Source of the DNA: Lachnospiraceae bacterium
GTDB lineage: Bacteria; Bacillota; Clostridia; Lachnospirales; Lachnospiraceae
Reading direction: 5' to 3'
NCBI GenBank assembly: GCA_015057525.1
Contig: SVEE01000003.1
Coordinates: forward strand, 62,001-126,000
DNA length: 64,000 bases
The translations under genes and the position numbers were made by a program. The notes under the pieces were generated by a model. It was given only the letters and a program-made list of their open reading frames with translations. It searched no databases and was not told the origin of the DNA. Of this stretch, positions 1 through 11,000 are shown in pieces (position 1 is the first letter of the stretch; each line of letters begins with the position of its first letter).

Positions 1-1959
1 ACCTGCGATGTTAGCATGTCCACCGCCACCAAGTTTTTCCATGACAACCTGAACATTTACATCATCCACAGAACGGGCACTGACGTACACAACATCATCC
101 TTCTCTGTTACAACAAATGAGGCTCTTACACCTTCAACATCAAGGAGCTCATTGGCCACCTTAGCCGCAACAACTGTTGGTGCATCGGAATCATCAGGCT
201 TAACCTGCGATATAGCAAAGGCATCCATATATACCTCTGAATTCATAACACCTTCAGCAAGCTGTTTAAATGAATACATATCGCTTCTGAACATCTTTCT
301 AACACGGACAACATCCGCACCAATACGTCTTAAATATGAGGCTGCCTCAAAGGTTCTTACACCTGTCTTTGTAAGGAAATTGTCTGTATCAATAACTATT
401 CCCGCATACATTGCATCTGCCTCAAGAGGTCTTACCTTTACTTTCTCTTCAACATACTGTAGCATTTCCGCTACCATTTCACAGGCAGAAGATGCATATG
501 GCTCAATATACGAAAGTGTAGCATTTTCAATAATGTCATTAGTTTGTCTGTGGTGGTCAAATACAACCACAGAATTAGCAAGCGTAAGTAATTCCTCACA
601 CTCTGTCATAGTAGGTCTATTTACGTCCACAACTACAACCAAGGTATTTGCATTAACTTTGCCTATAGCCTCCTCACTGGAAATAATCATGTCATCTCCA
701 TAGATACTGTTCCCCTTAAAACCACTGAGAACAGGTCTTATGGCAGATGTTACTTCGTTAATTACGATGTGAGCGTTTTTACCTAAAGTCTTAACAAGAC
801 GATAAACACCAACTGCTGAACCAAATGAATCTGCATCCGGACGCTTATGTCCCATTATGATAACAGTATCCTTGTCCACCAGAAGTTCCTTAAATGCCTG
901 AGCTTTAACTCTTGCTTTAACTCTTGTTGACTTCTCTGTTCCAGCACTCTTGCCTCCAAAATAGAAGGTCTTATCCCCTGATTTAAGCACTGCCTGGTCA
1001 CCACCTCTTGCAAGAGCAAGTCCTATGGCAACACGAGAATACTCATATGCTTCAGCAAAATTATTAGTGTCTGCTCCAATACCTATACTGAGTGTAATAG
1101 GAATTTCGTTACCTACATTTATACTTTTTACTTCATTTAAAATAGCAAACTTAGTCTCTCTAAGCTGTGGTAAAAACTTCTGCTGAAATACAAATAAATA
1201 TTTGTCCTTCTCTATTTTCTTACCAATTGCCTCAATAGTAGCAAGGTACATATTTATACGACGGTCAACCAAGGCCTCAACAAGAGAATGTCTTACTTCC
1301 TCAGTATTTTCCATAACCTCATCATAATTATCAATATAAAGAAGTCCAGCTACAAGTTTTTGTTCTTCGTTTTCTTTCTTGTAATGTTTTAATTCAGTTA
1401 TATCAAAAAGGTAAAGTGCAATTAATGCTTCTCCCTTTGGTGCTACTACAGTATCCTCATCTTCGAAAACTTCATCAAATGTAATTCTACGAATAAGAGC
1501 ATTGTAAGAAACCTCATTATATTCTAAATCCATATTCACAGTTTCCTCTGAATTGAGCACATCAGAACCAATAGTAGGGAAAAATGCCAATATATTCTTG
1601 CGAATTCTCTTCTTTGAGCCTTCACCTATAGCATCAATAAATAATTTGTTTCCCCATAAAATCTTGCCGTCTGTGTCAAGAAGAGCATAAGGCACAGCAA
1701 GCTCATTCAAAAGCTCCTTCTGTATCTGTCCCTGCTCTATTGCAAATCTTATAAGAGCTGGCATAATACCTGCTTTGGATACAAAGTAAACTACTAACTC
1801 TACTAAAATAACGACTGTTACAACAGTAGTAACAATAATGGCACTCTTTGTATCAACCAAAAACAGTAATCCACTTAGCACCATAAACACAATTGATATG
1901 AGCAATGGTGTAAGCAGAAATTTTTCCATTTTCTTTTTAAGAATCTTTTCGTTGTTCAT
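1..1959 (-). CDS. gdpP: GdpP-type cyclic-di-AMP phosphodiesterase (3' end beyond window)
   Basis: Membrane-bound DHH-family phosphodiesterase expected to hydrolyse c-di-AMP. The 653 codons visible start at an ATG followed by MNNEKILKKK. Two membrane helices lie at about residues 15-60, then a PAS-like region (ALLDTDGKILWGN), a degenerate GGDEF domain, and the DHH domain with GHKRPDADS and the VVVFDHHR motif. The DHHA1 signature GGGGH is at the very end of the window, so only the last few residues are missing. This order TM-PAS-GGDEF-DHH-DHHA1 is diagnostic of GdpP/YybT. It starts 31 bp after the valS stop and is probably the last visible gene of the operon that begins near 11.66 kb. The family is well characterised, so the call is firm; activity is inferred. 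Confidence 0.95.
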   Translation of the reverse strand, partial: MNNEKILKKKMEKFLLTPLLISIVFMVLSGLLFLVDTKSAIIVTTVVTVVILVELVVYFVSKAGIMPALIRFAIEQGQIQKELLNELAVPYALLDTDGKILWGNKLFIDAIGEGSKKRIRKNILAFFPTIGSDVLNSEETVNMDLEYNEVSYNALIRRITFDEVFEDEDTVVAPKGEALIALYLFDITELKHYKKENEEQKLVAGLLYIDNYDEVMENTEEVRHSLVEALVDRRINMYLATIEAIGKKIEKDKYLFVFQQKFLPQLRETKFAILNEVKSINVGNEIPITLSIGIGADTNNFAEAYEYSRVAIGLALARGGDQAVLKSGDKTFYFGGKSAGTEKSTRVKARVKAQAFKELLVDKDTVIIMGHKRPDADSFGSAVGVYRLVKTLGKNAHIVINEVTSAIRPVLSGFKGNSIYGDDMIISSEEAIGKVNANTLVVVVDVNRPTMTECEELLTLANSVVVFDHHRQTNDIIENATLSYIEPYASSACEMVAEMLQYVEEKVKVRPLEADAMYAGIVIDTDNFLTKTGVRTFEAASYLRRIGADVVRVRKMFRSDMYSFKQLAEGVMNSEVYMDAFAISQVKPDDSDAPTVVAAKVANELLDVEGVRASFVVTEKDDVVYVSARSVDDVNVQVVMEKLGGGGHANIAG

Positions 1960-1990
1960 AACTGAATCTCCATAATTCTAAAGCTTTACC

Positions 1991-4633
1991 CTATTTCTCC
2001 ATCTGGGCAAGTCTTTCAGTTACCTGCTCTAAAGTCTCTGTGTACTTCTTGAGTTTGGCCTTCTCCTCCTCAACCTTTGCGGCTGGAGCCTTATCTACAA
2101 ACTTAGGATTAGCAAGCATTCCTGATGCTCTCTTGATTTCGCCCTGAAGTCTTGCTTCCTCCTTCTTAAGTCTCTCTATTTCCTTTGCAACATCTACAAG
2201 ATCAGCAAATGGCATATAAACTGTTGCATCATGAATAACAACAGCAACTGCATCATCTGCAATACCTGTCTTATCTACCTGAATTATTACCTCGCTTGCA
2301 TACGCAAGAGTTCCAAAGAAGTTCTTACTAGCTTCAAAAATTTGTCTAATATCTTCCTTAGGAGATACAACATAAACTGCAGCCTTCTTGCTTGGCGCTA
2401 CGTTCATTTCACTTCTAATATTTCTTATAGCTCTTACAGCCTCTTTAATTTTGTCAACAGAAGCCTCATCCTGCTTGTAAGAATATTCTTCAGAATATAC
2501 AGGCCAATCTGAAATCATAATAGATTCATCTCCTGTAAGAGTACAGAAAATCTCCTCTGTTACGAATGGCATGTATGGATGAAGAAGCTTTAAGCCTGCA
2601 ACCAAAACAGTTTTTAAAGTATAAAGAGCTGCTGCCTTAGTAGTATCTGCATCATCCCAAAGTCTTGGTTTAACCATCTCGATGTACCAATCACAGAACT
2701 CCTCCCAAAGGAAACCGTAAATCTTATCTGCAGCAATACCAAGCTCATATTTCTCCATATTGTCAGTTACTTCTTTGACAAGGTCATTCATCTTGCTCAA
2801 AATCCACTTGTCAGCGACTGTAAGGTCAGAGGTCTTAACATCTGAAATATCAGCCTTTTCAATATTCATCATAATGAATCTTGAAGCATTCCAAATCTTG
2901 TTGGCAAAGTTTCTACTTGCCTCAACTCTCTCCCAGTAGAAACGCATATCGTTACCAGGAGCATTACCTGTAATAAGTGTAAATCTAAGTGCATCTGCAC
3001 CATATTTGTCAATAACCTCAAGTGGGTCAATACCATTACCAAGGGACTTACTCATTTTTCTACCCTGGTCATCTCTTACAAGACCATGGAAAAGTACTGT
3101 GTGGAAAGGTAATTTACCTGTCTGTTCAATAGACGAGAATACCATTCTTATTACCCAGAAGAAAATAATATCGTAACCTGTAACAAGTACATCTGTTGGG
3201 AAGAAATAATCGTAATCCTCTCCTACATTTGGCCAGCCAAGTGTTGAGAATGGCCAAAGAGCAGATGAAAACCAAGTATCAAGAGTATCCTCATCCTGCT
3301 TTAAGGTGGCAGACTGACACTTAGTACATGTACAAGGAGTTTCCTTCGCTACAATAATTTCACCACAGTCCTGACAGTACCATGCAGGAATTCTATGTCC
3401 CCACCAGAGCTGTCTTGAAATACACCAATCTCTAATATTATCAAGCCAGTTGTAATATGTCTTATTCATACGCTCAGGTATAAGCTTAAGCTCACCCTTC
3501 TCTACAGCCTCCTTGGCAGGTTTTGCCATCTCAGCCATCTTCACATACCACTGTGGCTTAACAAGTGGTTCAACTGTAGTCTTACATCTATCATGAGTAC
3601 CAACCATATGCTTGTGTGGCTCAATCTTAACGAGTAGACCAAGCTCCTCAAGGTCTTTAACCATAGCCTTACGAGCCTCATAACGGTCCATACCCTCATA
3701 CTTGCCACCAAGAGCATTGATAGTTGCATCGTCATTCATAATGTTAATTTCTTCAAGATTATGTCTCTTACCAACCTCAAAGTCATTAGGGTCATGAGCA
3801 GGTGTAATTTTAACCGCACCTGTTCCAAACTCTTTATCTACATAAGAATCTGCAATTACAGGAATCTCACGATTCACAAGCGGTAATATAAGAGTCTTAC
3901 CAACTATATCCTTATATCTGTCATCCTCAGGATTGACTGCAACAGCAGTATCACCAAGAAGTGTCTCTGGTCTTGTAGTTGCTATCTCAACGAAACGACC
4001 TTCCTCACCTGCTACCGGATAATTAATGTGCCAGAAGAAGCCATCCTGTTCTTCGTGAATTACCTCTGCATCAGAAATAGATGTCTGACATACCGGACAC
4101 CAGTTACCGATACGAGAACCCTTATATATATATCCCTTATCATAGAGCTTAGTAAATACTTCTGTTACCGCTGCGTTATTACCATCATCCATAGTAAAAC
4201 GCTCTCTATCCCAGTCTGCAGAAGAACCAAGCTTCTTAAGCTGGTTAACAATACGTCCACCATACTCATCCTTCCACTCCCAGGCTCTCTTAAGGAATCC
4301 ATCTCTTCCAAGGTCATCCTTCTCGATGCCCTGCTCTCTTAAATGCTCAATAATCTTAACCTCTGTTGCAATAGCCGCATGGTCAGTACCTGGCTGCCAA
4401 AGAGCATTATAGCCCTGCATTCTCTTGAATCTAATAAGAATGTCCTGCATAGTATTGTCAAGAGCATGTCCCATGTGGAGCTGTCCTGTTATATTTGGTG
4501 GTGGCATAACAATAGTAAATGGTTTTTTACTTCTGTCTACCTCTGCATGAAAATATTTGTTTTCTACCCATTTGTCATAGAGTCTTCCCTCAATTTCGGA
4601 AGGGTTATAATTTTTTTCAAGTTCTTTTGCCAT
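1991..4633 (-). CDS. valS: Valyl-tRNA synthetase
   Basis: Class I aminoacyl-tRNA synthetase charging tRNA-Val in the cytoplasm. The protein is 880 aa, the usual bacterial length. The N-terminus has the HIGH-class motif as HMGH ([15 protein letters not shown]), the editing CP1 domain follows, and KMSKS appears in [13 protein letters not shown]-terminal coiled coil ([20 protein letters not shown]) is typical of ValS. I chose the ATG reading MAKELEKN because GGAGG lies 11 bp upstream; a TTG six codons earlier would overlap that ribosome binding site. Only 60 bp separate it from the upstream gene, so there is no room for a T-box leader: expression must come from the upstream operon promoter or an unusual short element. 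Call is secure. Confidence 0.98.
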   Translation of the reverse strand: MAKELEKNYNPSEIEGRLYDKWVENKYFHAEVDRSKKPFTIVMPPPNITGQLHMGHALDNTMQDILIRFKRMQGYNALWQPGTDHAAIATEVKIIEHLREQGIEKDDLGRDGFLKRAWEWKDEYGGRIVNQLKKLGSSADWDRERFTMDDGNNAAVTEVFTKLYDKGYIYKGSRIGNWCPVCQTSISDAEVIHEEQDGFFWHINYPVAGEEGRFVEIATTRPETLLGDTAVAVNPEDDRYKDIVGKTLILPLVNREIPVIADSYVDKEFGTGAVKITPAHDPNDFEVGKRHNLEEINIMNDDATINALGGKYEGMDRYEARKAMVKDLEELGLLVKIEPHKHMVGTHDRCKTTVEPLVKPQWYVKMAEMAKPAKEAVEKGELKLIPERMNKTYYNWLDNIRDWCISRQLWWGHRIPAWYCQDCGEIIVAKETPCTCTKCQSATLKQDEDTLDTWFSSALWPFSTLGWPNVGEDYDYFFPTDVLVTGYDIIFFWVIRMVFSSIEQTGKLPFHTVLFHGLVRDDQGRKMSKSLGNGIDPLEVIDKYGADALRFTLITGNAPGNDMRFYWERVEASRNFANKIWNASRFIMMNIEKADISDVKTSDLTVADKWILSKMNDLVKEVTDNMEKYELGIAADKIYGFLWEEFCDWYIEMVKPRLWDDADTTKAAALYTLKTVLVAGLKLLHPYMPFVTEEIFCTLTGDESIMISDWPVYSEEYSYKQDEASVDKIKEAVRAIRNIRSEMNVAPSKKAAVYVVSPKEDIRQIFEASKNFFGTLAYASEVIIQVDKTGIADDAVAVVIHDATVYMPFADLVDVAKEIERLKKEEARLQGEIKRASGMLANPKFVDKAPAAKVEEEKAKLKKYTETLEQVTERLAQMEK

Positions 4634-4693
4634 GATATATATGTCCTCCAATTATTAGCTCAGTAAGTCTCTATCTGAACTATTATAAACCTA

Positions 4694-5986
4694 TTAATGT
4701 AATTTTATATTTATTCCGTAGGTATTAAGACTTTCAGTTATGTATGTCTCCATACCTGCATCAACAGCCACAGCAGCTCTTAAAGCAGTCTGGGCATTGT
4801 CTTTTATTTTGGCACAGGTTTCCATACGCTCTCTAAGCTTTTGTCTTCTGACAATTAAACCGTGCTTTATTTCAACCATCTCACGTCTATCAATTATAGC
4901 GTTAGTTTGCTTAGGCCACACGTAAGGGTCCTCCACGCCTATAGCCGCAAGACTCTTTACAAGGCGGTCACAATGACCTTTAAATTCAGCGTTAGCCTGA
5001 ATATATCTTTTTGCATCTCTAACCATGGTGTTGTATTGCTCCCACTGATATTCCAATTCCTTGCATGAATTGACGCCATATTTTTCATAGATGTAATCCA
5101 ATGTGTTGGTGTTATTAATATATTTAACCTTTACCTTATTAAGAAGAGATATTGCTCTATTCACCTTTGCATCTATATCTCTAATCTCAGTCTTTAAATC
5201 CATGTACCTGACATAGGATATAGCAAATGACACAACAGCAATTGTTCCTGTGATAAGCAGAGGCATAATAATACTATTTTTAGTTGTGATTGCGTATATA
5301 CAAAGAATAAACATTGTAAACATAAAAAGAATTAAAACCGTTATATTTACACTTCGTATACGCACGATAGTATCTGTATTTTCGCCTCTCATATATCTCA
5401 AATCTTCTTTTTCACCCTCGAGATATCCCATATCATTTTTTAGCATAGAATCTCGCATCTCCAGCTCATAAAGTCTCTTGATTGTCTCAGTGACATCATC
5501 CTCAAGAGCTGCCAAGTTGTTATACTGGTCCATAGGGAGAAGATTTTCTGACTGTAAATAAGTCTGTCTGCTCTTATCGAATCTCTCAATATGATTAGCA
5601 GTATCTATCAGATTATTTGCCATATCTATTGGCAACTCTTCAATACGTTGAATATCTGTAAGATAACTGGTAACTATCTTATATTCTCTTTGTATCTCTT
5701 GCATGTGAGTTTCAACATCCACAAGCTGTTCGCAAAAATCTCTTATAGCTTTTCGCTCATTCTCATGGGCCTTCTTAGCCTTAGCTGAAGAAATTTCTGA
5801 AGAATCTATGGTCTTTGCTTTAAGCTTTTTCTTTGGTTGAAGAAGTCCCTTTACCTTTTTAGATTCTTTAGGTTCTTTAGATTCCTTAGGCTTTTTTTGT
5901 TTCTTTGGTTTTACTTCCTCTTCTTTCACCAAGTCTTCAGGCTCTTCCTCATTGAGATACGCTTTAATTTTATCAAATAAACCCAT
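4694..5986 (-). CDS. Uncharacterised coiled-coil membrane protein
   Basis: 430 aa, no recognised family. The first 60 residues are highly charged, with Lys/Glu-rich repeats of the type KPKESKEPKESKK, predicted disordered. Residues about 70-200 are helical and coiled-coil-like. Two adjacent hydrophobic segments follow at about 212-233 and 240-258 (VLILFMFTMFILCIYAI and IIMPLLITGTIAVVSFAI), then another long helical domain. Both soluble parts would face the same side, probably the cytoplasm. Its ATG overlaps the stop codon of the upstream gene as TAATG, which implies translational coupling. It is the fourth gene of a conserved-looking set (helical-repeat protein, Hsp70-like, TPR-like, this) preceding valS. 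A role as membrane anchor for that set is only an inference. Confidence 0.85.
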   Translation of the reverse strand: MGLFDKIKAYLNEEEPEDLVKEEEVKPKKQKKPKESKEPKESKKVKGLLQPKKKLKAKTIDSSEISSAKAKKAHENERKAIRDFCEQLVDVETHMQEIQREYKIVTSYLTDIQRIEELPIDMANNLIDTANHIERFDKSRQTYLQSENLLPMDQYNNLAALEDDVTETIKRLYELEMRDSMLKNDMGYLEGEKEDLRYMRGENTDTIVRIRSVNITVLILFMFTMFILCIYAITTKNSIIMPLLITGTIAVVSFAISYVRYMDLKTEIRDIDAKVNRAISLLNKVKVKYINNTNTLDYIYEKYGVNSCKELEYQWEQYNTMVRDAKRYIQANAEFKGHCDRLVKSLAAIGVEDPYVWPKQTNAIIDRREMVEIKHGLIVRRQKLRERMETCAKIKDNAQTALRAAVAVDAGMETYITESLNTYGINIKLH

Positions 5987-6819
5987 TAAATCGCCTGCTC
6001 TCTAAACTCATCCTTAAGCTGTCCTAATATTATGTCCATACGTTTATCGTAATCAATCATATCTTTATTCATACGGTTATATACCGCTCTTTGAAGCATA
6101 GAGAAAATAGTCATTTCCCTAACGTCATCATTAGAATCTCCCATTTCCAACATGAGATTCTCAAATGCATCGTCATCTAAATCAAACTTTCGCATTTCCT
6201 GTCTTATTGTTGTAGAGTCATTACCTGCCGCAAATACAATCAAATATCCTCTCAAGGACTGCTCGTTATTGTTAAGCTCATATGCCTTAAGAAAGTATGC
6301 TTTCGCATCTTCAGTATCTAAGTTGTTTGCTGCCGCCACGGCTCTGTTATGATATACATTTCCAAGGAATACTCTGTCCTGTATATCCGCCTGATTCTCT
6401 ATGATGTCATCATATATAGAAGCTGCCTTGATGTATCTTCTATATCCCAAATACCCATCTGCCTTAAGCTTCTTTCTCTGGCTTGATGTAAGTCGTCTGT
6501 ACTTCTGCCATGCTTCAATATATGTTTTTATTTCCTCTGACTCATAATAATCACCAGCATTAAGAATCTCCACAAGAAGATCCTGAGCAAAAGGTGTCTT
6601 GTTAGATAAAGCGGTAAGCTTCGCAGCAAGCTCAGGCATGTCAAGCTCATCTCTTATCCAATCAAACAACTTATCAGACAAAGAGGATTTGCTTATGAGC
6701 ACTGTGTTATTGTAAATATAGAAGCACAACTCTTCATAGTTGTTTACCTCCATCTTTGTATTAAGAAATATAAAAGGATGGGAAGCTTCTTTTTTTGTAC
6801 ATAAAATAATTTTTGACAT
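5986..6819 (-). CDS. Uncharacterised TPR-like helical protein
   Basis: 277 aa, soluble, almost all helical. The N-terminal part (residues 1-100) contains NYEELCFYIYNNTVLI, which I do not recognise. Residues about 110-200 look like tetratricopeptide-type repeats, for example KYRRLTSSQRKKLKADGYLG, FLGNVYHNRAVAAANNLD and AKAYFLKAYELNNNEQ, spaced as helix pairs. No signal peptide or membrane segment. The start ATG overlaps the stop of the Hsp70-like gene (TAATG), and the stop overlaps the start of the next gene, so three consecutive genes are translationally coupled. A protein-interaction adaptor for the Hsp70-like neighbour would fit TPR biology, but that is inference. Confidence 0.85.
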   Translation of the reverse strand: MSKIILCTKKEASHPFIFLNTKMEVNNYEELCFYIYNNTVLISKSSLSDKLFDWIRDELDMPELAAKLTALSNKTPFAQDLLVEILNAGDYYESEEIKTYIEAWQKYRRLTSSQRKKLKADGYLGYRRYIKAASIYDDIIENQADIQDRVFLGNVYHNRAVAAANNLDTEDAKAYFLKAYELNNNEQSLRGYLIVFAAGNDSTTIRQEMRKFDLDDDAFENLMLEMGDSNDDVREMTIFSMLQRAVYNRMNKDMIDYDKRMDIILGQLKDEFREQAI

Positions 6820-8075
6820 TAAACCTCAAACTCCTTACGGTATATCTTGTTGGTTGTAGGGAAAAGTTTTCCAAAGCCAACATCCTTAATAACAACTGCA
6901 CCTCTTCGTGGATCCTCAAACTCCACCTCAACAGAAAACTTTGAGGTCTTATTTGGTCTTTTCGGTATTCCGTGAAGTTTAACAACCTCTCTTATTTCCT
7001 GTTCTGTCTTTCTACTTCTGTATATAATAGTAATCTTATCTGTATCGTCTAATATAATATTAATCTTACCGTGAATGTTATACCACTGGCGACCACCTAA
7101 AGCTATTGGAATAAATTTATCCTCTTCCTCCTCGCCACTGGAAATGCCTACGTCATAGATAACATTTTCTTTAGTCTCAACGAAGAATCTTCTGTAGAAT
7201 TCTTCGTATTCACCACCTACTGCCTTATAACACGCACCCTTTGTGTAAATATTCTGACCAGCGAAGACACGTCTTCCCTGACAAAGAATATTTCTAGATT
7301 TATTCATCCATTTTTCAGAGAAACCAAGTCCTGTAAGGAACACCGAAGAAATATATGTCTTCTTCATCTCCTGCTCTGCAATCTTAGAGAATGTAGCATC
7401 CATAAGGATATTATCGCCGCCAAAAAGTGCCATGTTAAACTGTGCGGAATAATCCTCATGAGTAACTGAAATAACTTCCGGACTCTTACCTCTGGTAATA
7501 TCAATACGATAATAGTGAAGACCATCTGCATTATAGTCAAATAAAGCCACACTATTTATCCAAAGCTCCTGGCTCTGATTGAATATATAATAAAGTCCAC
7601 TATCCAAATGGCTTGTAATTCTTACATGTTCCTCTCCGATACCCAGTTCCTTGTGGAATCCCAAAAGTACCTTAAATAAATCCTTATTATACTCAGGGAT
7701 AGTTATGACTAGTTCCTTAACAGTAGCGCCTTCATATCTATAGAGAAATGAATTGATATGCATCTTAAGCATAAGCACAAATAACTGTTTGAATGTATAG
7801 GTTTTACCATATACATCCACTGTTTCCTCACTTCTCGCATTCTTGTAAAGTTCATCAAGGATTATACCCTCTTCCTTGAATCTTGCTTCCGATGCTTCAG
7901 AACCCACATACCAGTCACCACTTTCCTTGCTGTAAAACAATATGTTTGGCATCATATAAGTTTCTTTGTTATTAAGTTGGTTAACTGTCTCCGGTTCTCT
8001 CTTAATATCATTGTAAAAACTAATCTGAGTAGAATCAGAGCACAAATCCATGCCTATATAATATGCATCTGCCAT
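6819..8075 (-). CDS. Hsp70/actin-fold protein (DUF5716-like)
   Basis: 418 aa. The N-terminus IGMDLCSDSTQISFYN matches the phosphate-1 loop position of Hsp70/actin ATPases, PNILFY followed by WYVGSEA matches the Hsp70 region just after it, and ALFDYNADGLHYY sits where phosphate-2 should be but lacks the usual Gly-Gly. VFLTGLGFSEKWM resembles the adenosine motif and KGACYKA the ARGAA motif. The last 90 residues look beta-rich, reminiscent of a short substrate-binding domain. From memory, this kind of protein is named DUF5716 in Lachnospiraceae and is found beside DUF5717. AGGAGG precedes the ATG. Degenerate nucleotide loops leave ATPase activity doubtful. It sits 15 bp after the large helical protein gene and is coupled to the downstream TPR-like gene. 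Confidence 0.8.
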   Translation of the reverse strand: MADAYYIGMDLCSDSTQISFYNDIKREPETVNQLNNKETYMMPNILFYSKESGDWYVGSEASEARFKEEGIILDELYKNARSEETVDVYGKTYTFKQLFVLMLKMHINSFLYRYEGATVKELVITIPEYNKDLFKVLLGFHKELGIGEEHVRITSHLDSGLYYIFNQSQELWINSVALFDYNADGLHYYRIDITRGKSPEVISVTHEDYSAQFNMALFGGDNILMDATFSKIAEQEMKKTYISSVFLTGLGFSEKWMNKSRNILCQGRRVFAGQNIYTKGACYKAVGGEYEEFYRRFFVETKENVIYDVGISSGEEEEDKFIPIALGGRQWYNIHGKINIILDDTDKITIIYRSRKTEQEIREVVKLHGIPKRPNKTSKFSVEVEFEDPRRGAVVIKDVGFGKLFPTTNKIYRKEFEV

Positions 8076-8089
8076 GGTTGCCTCCTAAA

Positions 8090-11000
8090 CTAAAGAATAC
8101 TTAAGTTCTCCTCGAAAAGGTGAACTGTATTTAAATAAACATCAAGTGTTTCAAGTAACTCATTATCCTCACGCATTTCCTGATTAACAAGCATGCTGTT
8201 GATAATTTCAAATCTACTTCTGTCCTTACGGTTAAATGCCTTAGTCTTGAGAACTTCGCTCTCCACAACATAGGCTGTTCCAAGCATGTCATCATCAACA
8301 CTGTAAACAAGACGTTCGCCATGGAAAACAACAAACTCCTTGATATACATACCTGGTATCATCTCATCTAGACGTTCTGTCTTATAGGTTAATGACTGTC
8401 TTGAACCAGTATCAAATGCGTATTTAACCTGTACCTGCTTACCCGCATCACTCTTATATATGAGGTAAGTCTTAAGAAATACATCCTGTGGCAATTTAAT
8501 AAATGACTTGAAGCTCTTATAGAATGGCAACAGCTTACCAGCATCCATAAATCTGCCTACACTGTCACTAATCCACTCTCTTTGGTCTTCTGTATATCTG
8601 TCAAGCTTAGCAAAATGCATAAGCAACGCCATACGAGATATCTCATCATCAATATTGCCCTTCATAATCTCTAAATACAAGCAATCGAATATACTTCCTG
8701 GTGTCTGAACATCCTTAATGAGATAATTGTAGGCTGCAAATCTAAGAAATGCCTTAACTACAAGACCTCTGCTTCTTCCACCATAGTAAGCTGTAAATAT
8801 ATCGTATATATGCTCTACATTACCCTCAGCAAACATAAGCTGAGCCAATGTATTTTCAGCAAGTAAGGAAACATCCCTCACTCTGTTTCTAACTGTCTTA
8901 AAGAGAGTGGCAAGCTCATCAAGGTCACCCTTAAGGTTATTCATGATGTAAACTAACATTCTCTCATTAACCTTACCCATCTTATAAAGATGTACGCAAA
9001 TAGCAAGTAAGTCTTCGTTGACAAATCCGTTGGAATCCTCAACACCATAGTTTGCAAGTCTGTAAAGCTCCTCTGAATCAATCTCGTCAAATCCGTAAAG
9101 CTTAACAGCCTGGAACGCTTTGTCAAACATGTTCATATCAACTAAGTACGCAATAATTGTTCTGGCATTTGAATGATTCAAGTACTCAATATCAAACTTA
9201 CCTAAGTATTTTGAAAGAACATCTGCATCCAAGTTCTCATGGTAATATTCAATAATATTTAAATATGCCTGTTGCTTATAGTCATAAGAAATCTCTTCAC
9301 AGTTAACAATATCTCTAGCTGCATTAACCTCAATAGCCTTCTTATAAGTAAAGTCTCCTAACTGCTCATAGTTATAAAGAAGAACTCTATAATCTCTCGG
9401 ACTATAATCACAGCAAATCTTAATATATGCTTTCTCATCTACAATACGTTCAAGTCTATATGGAATAGAACCCGCATATCTGTTACCCTGCCCATCCTCG
9501 AAAATAATCGAAGCAGTGTTAGATAAGATTTCAACGTAAGCCTCACCATTGATAATAGGAACTCTCTGAACTTCTTCTAACTCCTGATGAGTTACAATTA
9601 CAGCTCTAACTCCCTTATTAAAACAAACTAGTTTTCTACGGAAAATAATGTTAATAAGCTTTCCTGCATAAAGAGGGCTTACTGTTTCAGGTTCAAGGAA
9701 CTCATCATAGATAACTGTAAGGTCATCACTGACATTCCCCTTTATAATCATATTTTCCATGAAGTCCTGCATAGTTGTACAGTACTCATGATACACCTTC
9801 ATATGCTGCGCTTTGTTGTAAATAACATTAGCATAAAGATATGCAAGCTCAGTCTCACTTAATGTATTCTTGTAATTCAAATACATAAGAACTGACTGTG
9901 GAATAAGGTCATATCTGGTGAAATTCATACTCTTAACAAAGCATTCATTGAGACCTATAAACTTCAAATTTTTGTCTACAGCATCTCTATAAAATCTGTG
10001 ATATTTATTTTCTAATTTGTTTGCCCCTATAAGCATAGAGCAAATACTCTTTAATACTTCTATATTCTTGTTACGATCATAGATTGCCTCCATGATTCCA
10101 AAAATCTTAGTATCAAACTCTTTAAAAGCTCCGGCTAATCTGATGAACTCATCAACCACTTCGTCCGAAATATATCCATTGCGAAGTCCCCATCTAATAG
10201 CAGTGATTTCTACATCAGTAATCTTCTTTAGAAGAAGAGGATTGTTGTTAAATATTTCACAAAGCTCAAGATACATAATCGGACTGTTATAACCAGCCTC
10301 ATACAATGACTTTATCTCCTTGTAAAGAGATACTGGATCACTTGTATATAAATCATCCAAGAAAATGAGCAACCAGAAATAGAATATTTTATCCGGCTCT
10401 GTACGGAAATTTCTCTTAATCATATTTCTAGCCTTGGAAATACTATCTTCATCCTTGCTAACCATAGCTTTAAGGTACGAATAATAGCATTTTTGAGCAT
10501 TGTTCATAAGGGAATTATCAACATCCGCTTCAATACGCAAGAATTCCTGCTCAACCTTAGCAATATCTCCCTGCATAATATTCATATGCATTGTTCCAAG
10601 TCTGTAAAGGTCTTCCTCTGGCATATATCTGGTAAGATTACCAAATGCAAAGAGGGAACGAGATACATATTCCTTCAGCGGAAGCTTGTCCATTCTGTAA
10701 TCAAGATATGCTCTTACAAGCTTAATCTGGTTGTTTTTCACCATATGTCTTTTATTGCTAGCCTTAGGTGAAATCACAGCCTTCGTCTGCTGTGGCTTGG
10801 AGAGTATAATATCTATTTCAATAGTCTGGTATATATTTTCAATAAGGATTTTACCTGAATTAACTCCATCAGGAACATTTTCCGGAGAAATGAGCACGTC
10901 AAGAACGAACATATTACCACAGAAGTCTGCGTTAGTTATGTTCTTTCTTGATGGTATTATAAAATCAGCTGTAGCTCTAACAGTGGAGTTAGTATAACCC

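Noticed and set aside
152-703. 183-aa plus-strand open frame
   Set aside because: Antisense to gdpP, whose DHH motifs are intact in the other strand; no ribosome binding site and no recognisable domain.
4634-4651. Upstream TTG start for valS
   Set aside because: It would place the GGAGG ribosome binding site inside the coding region; the ATG at 4633 gives the normal ValS N-terminus.
4652-4693. T-box riboswitch before valS
   Set aside because: The gap is far too short for a T-box leader and no specifier or antiterminator-like sequence is visible.
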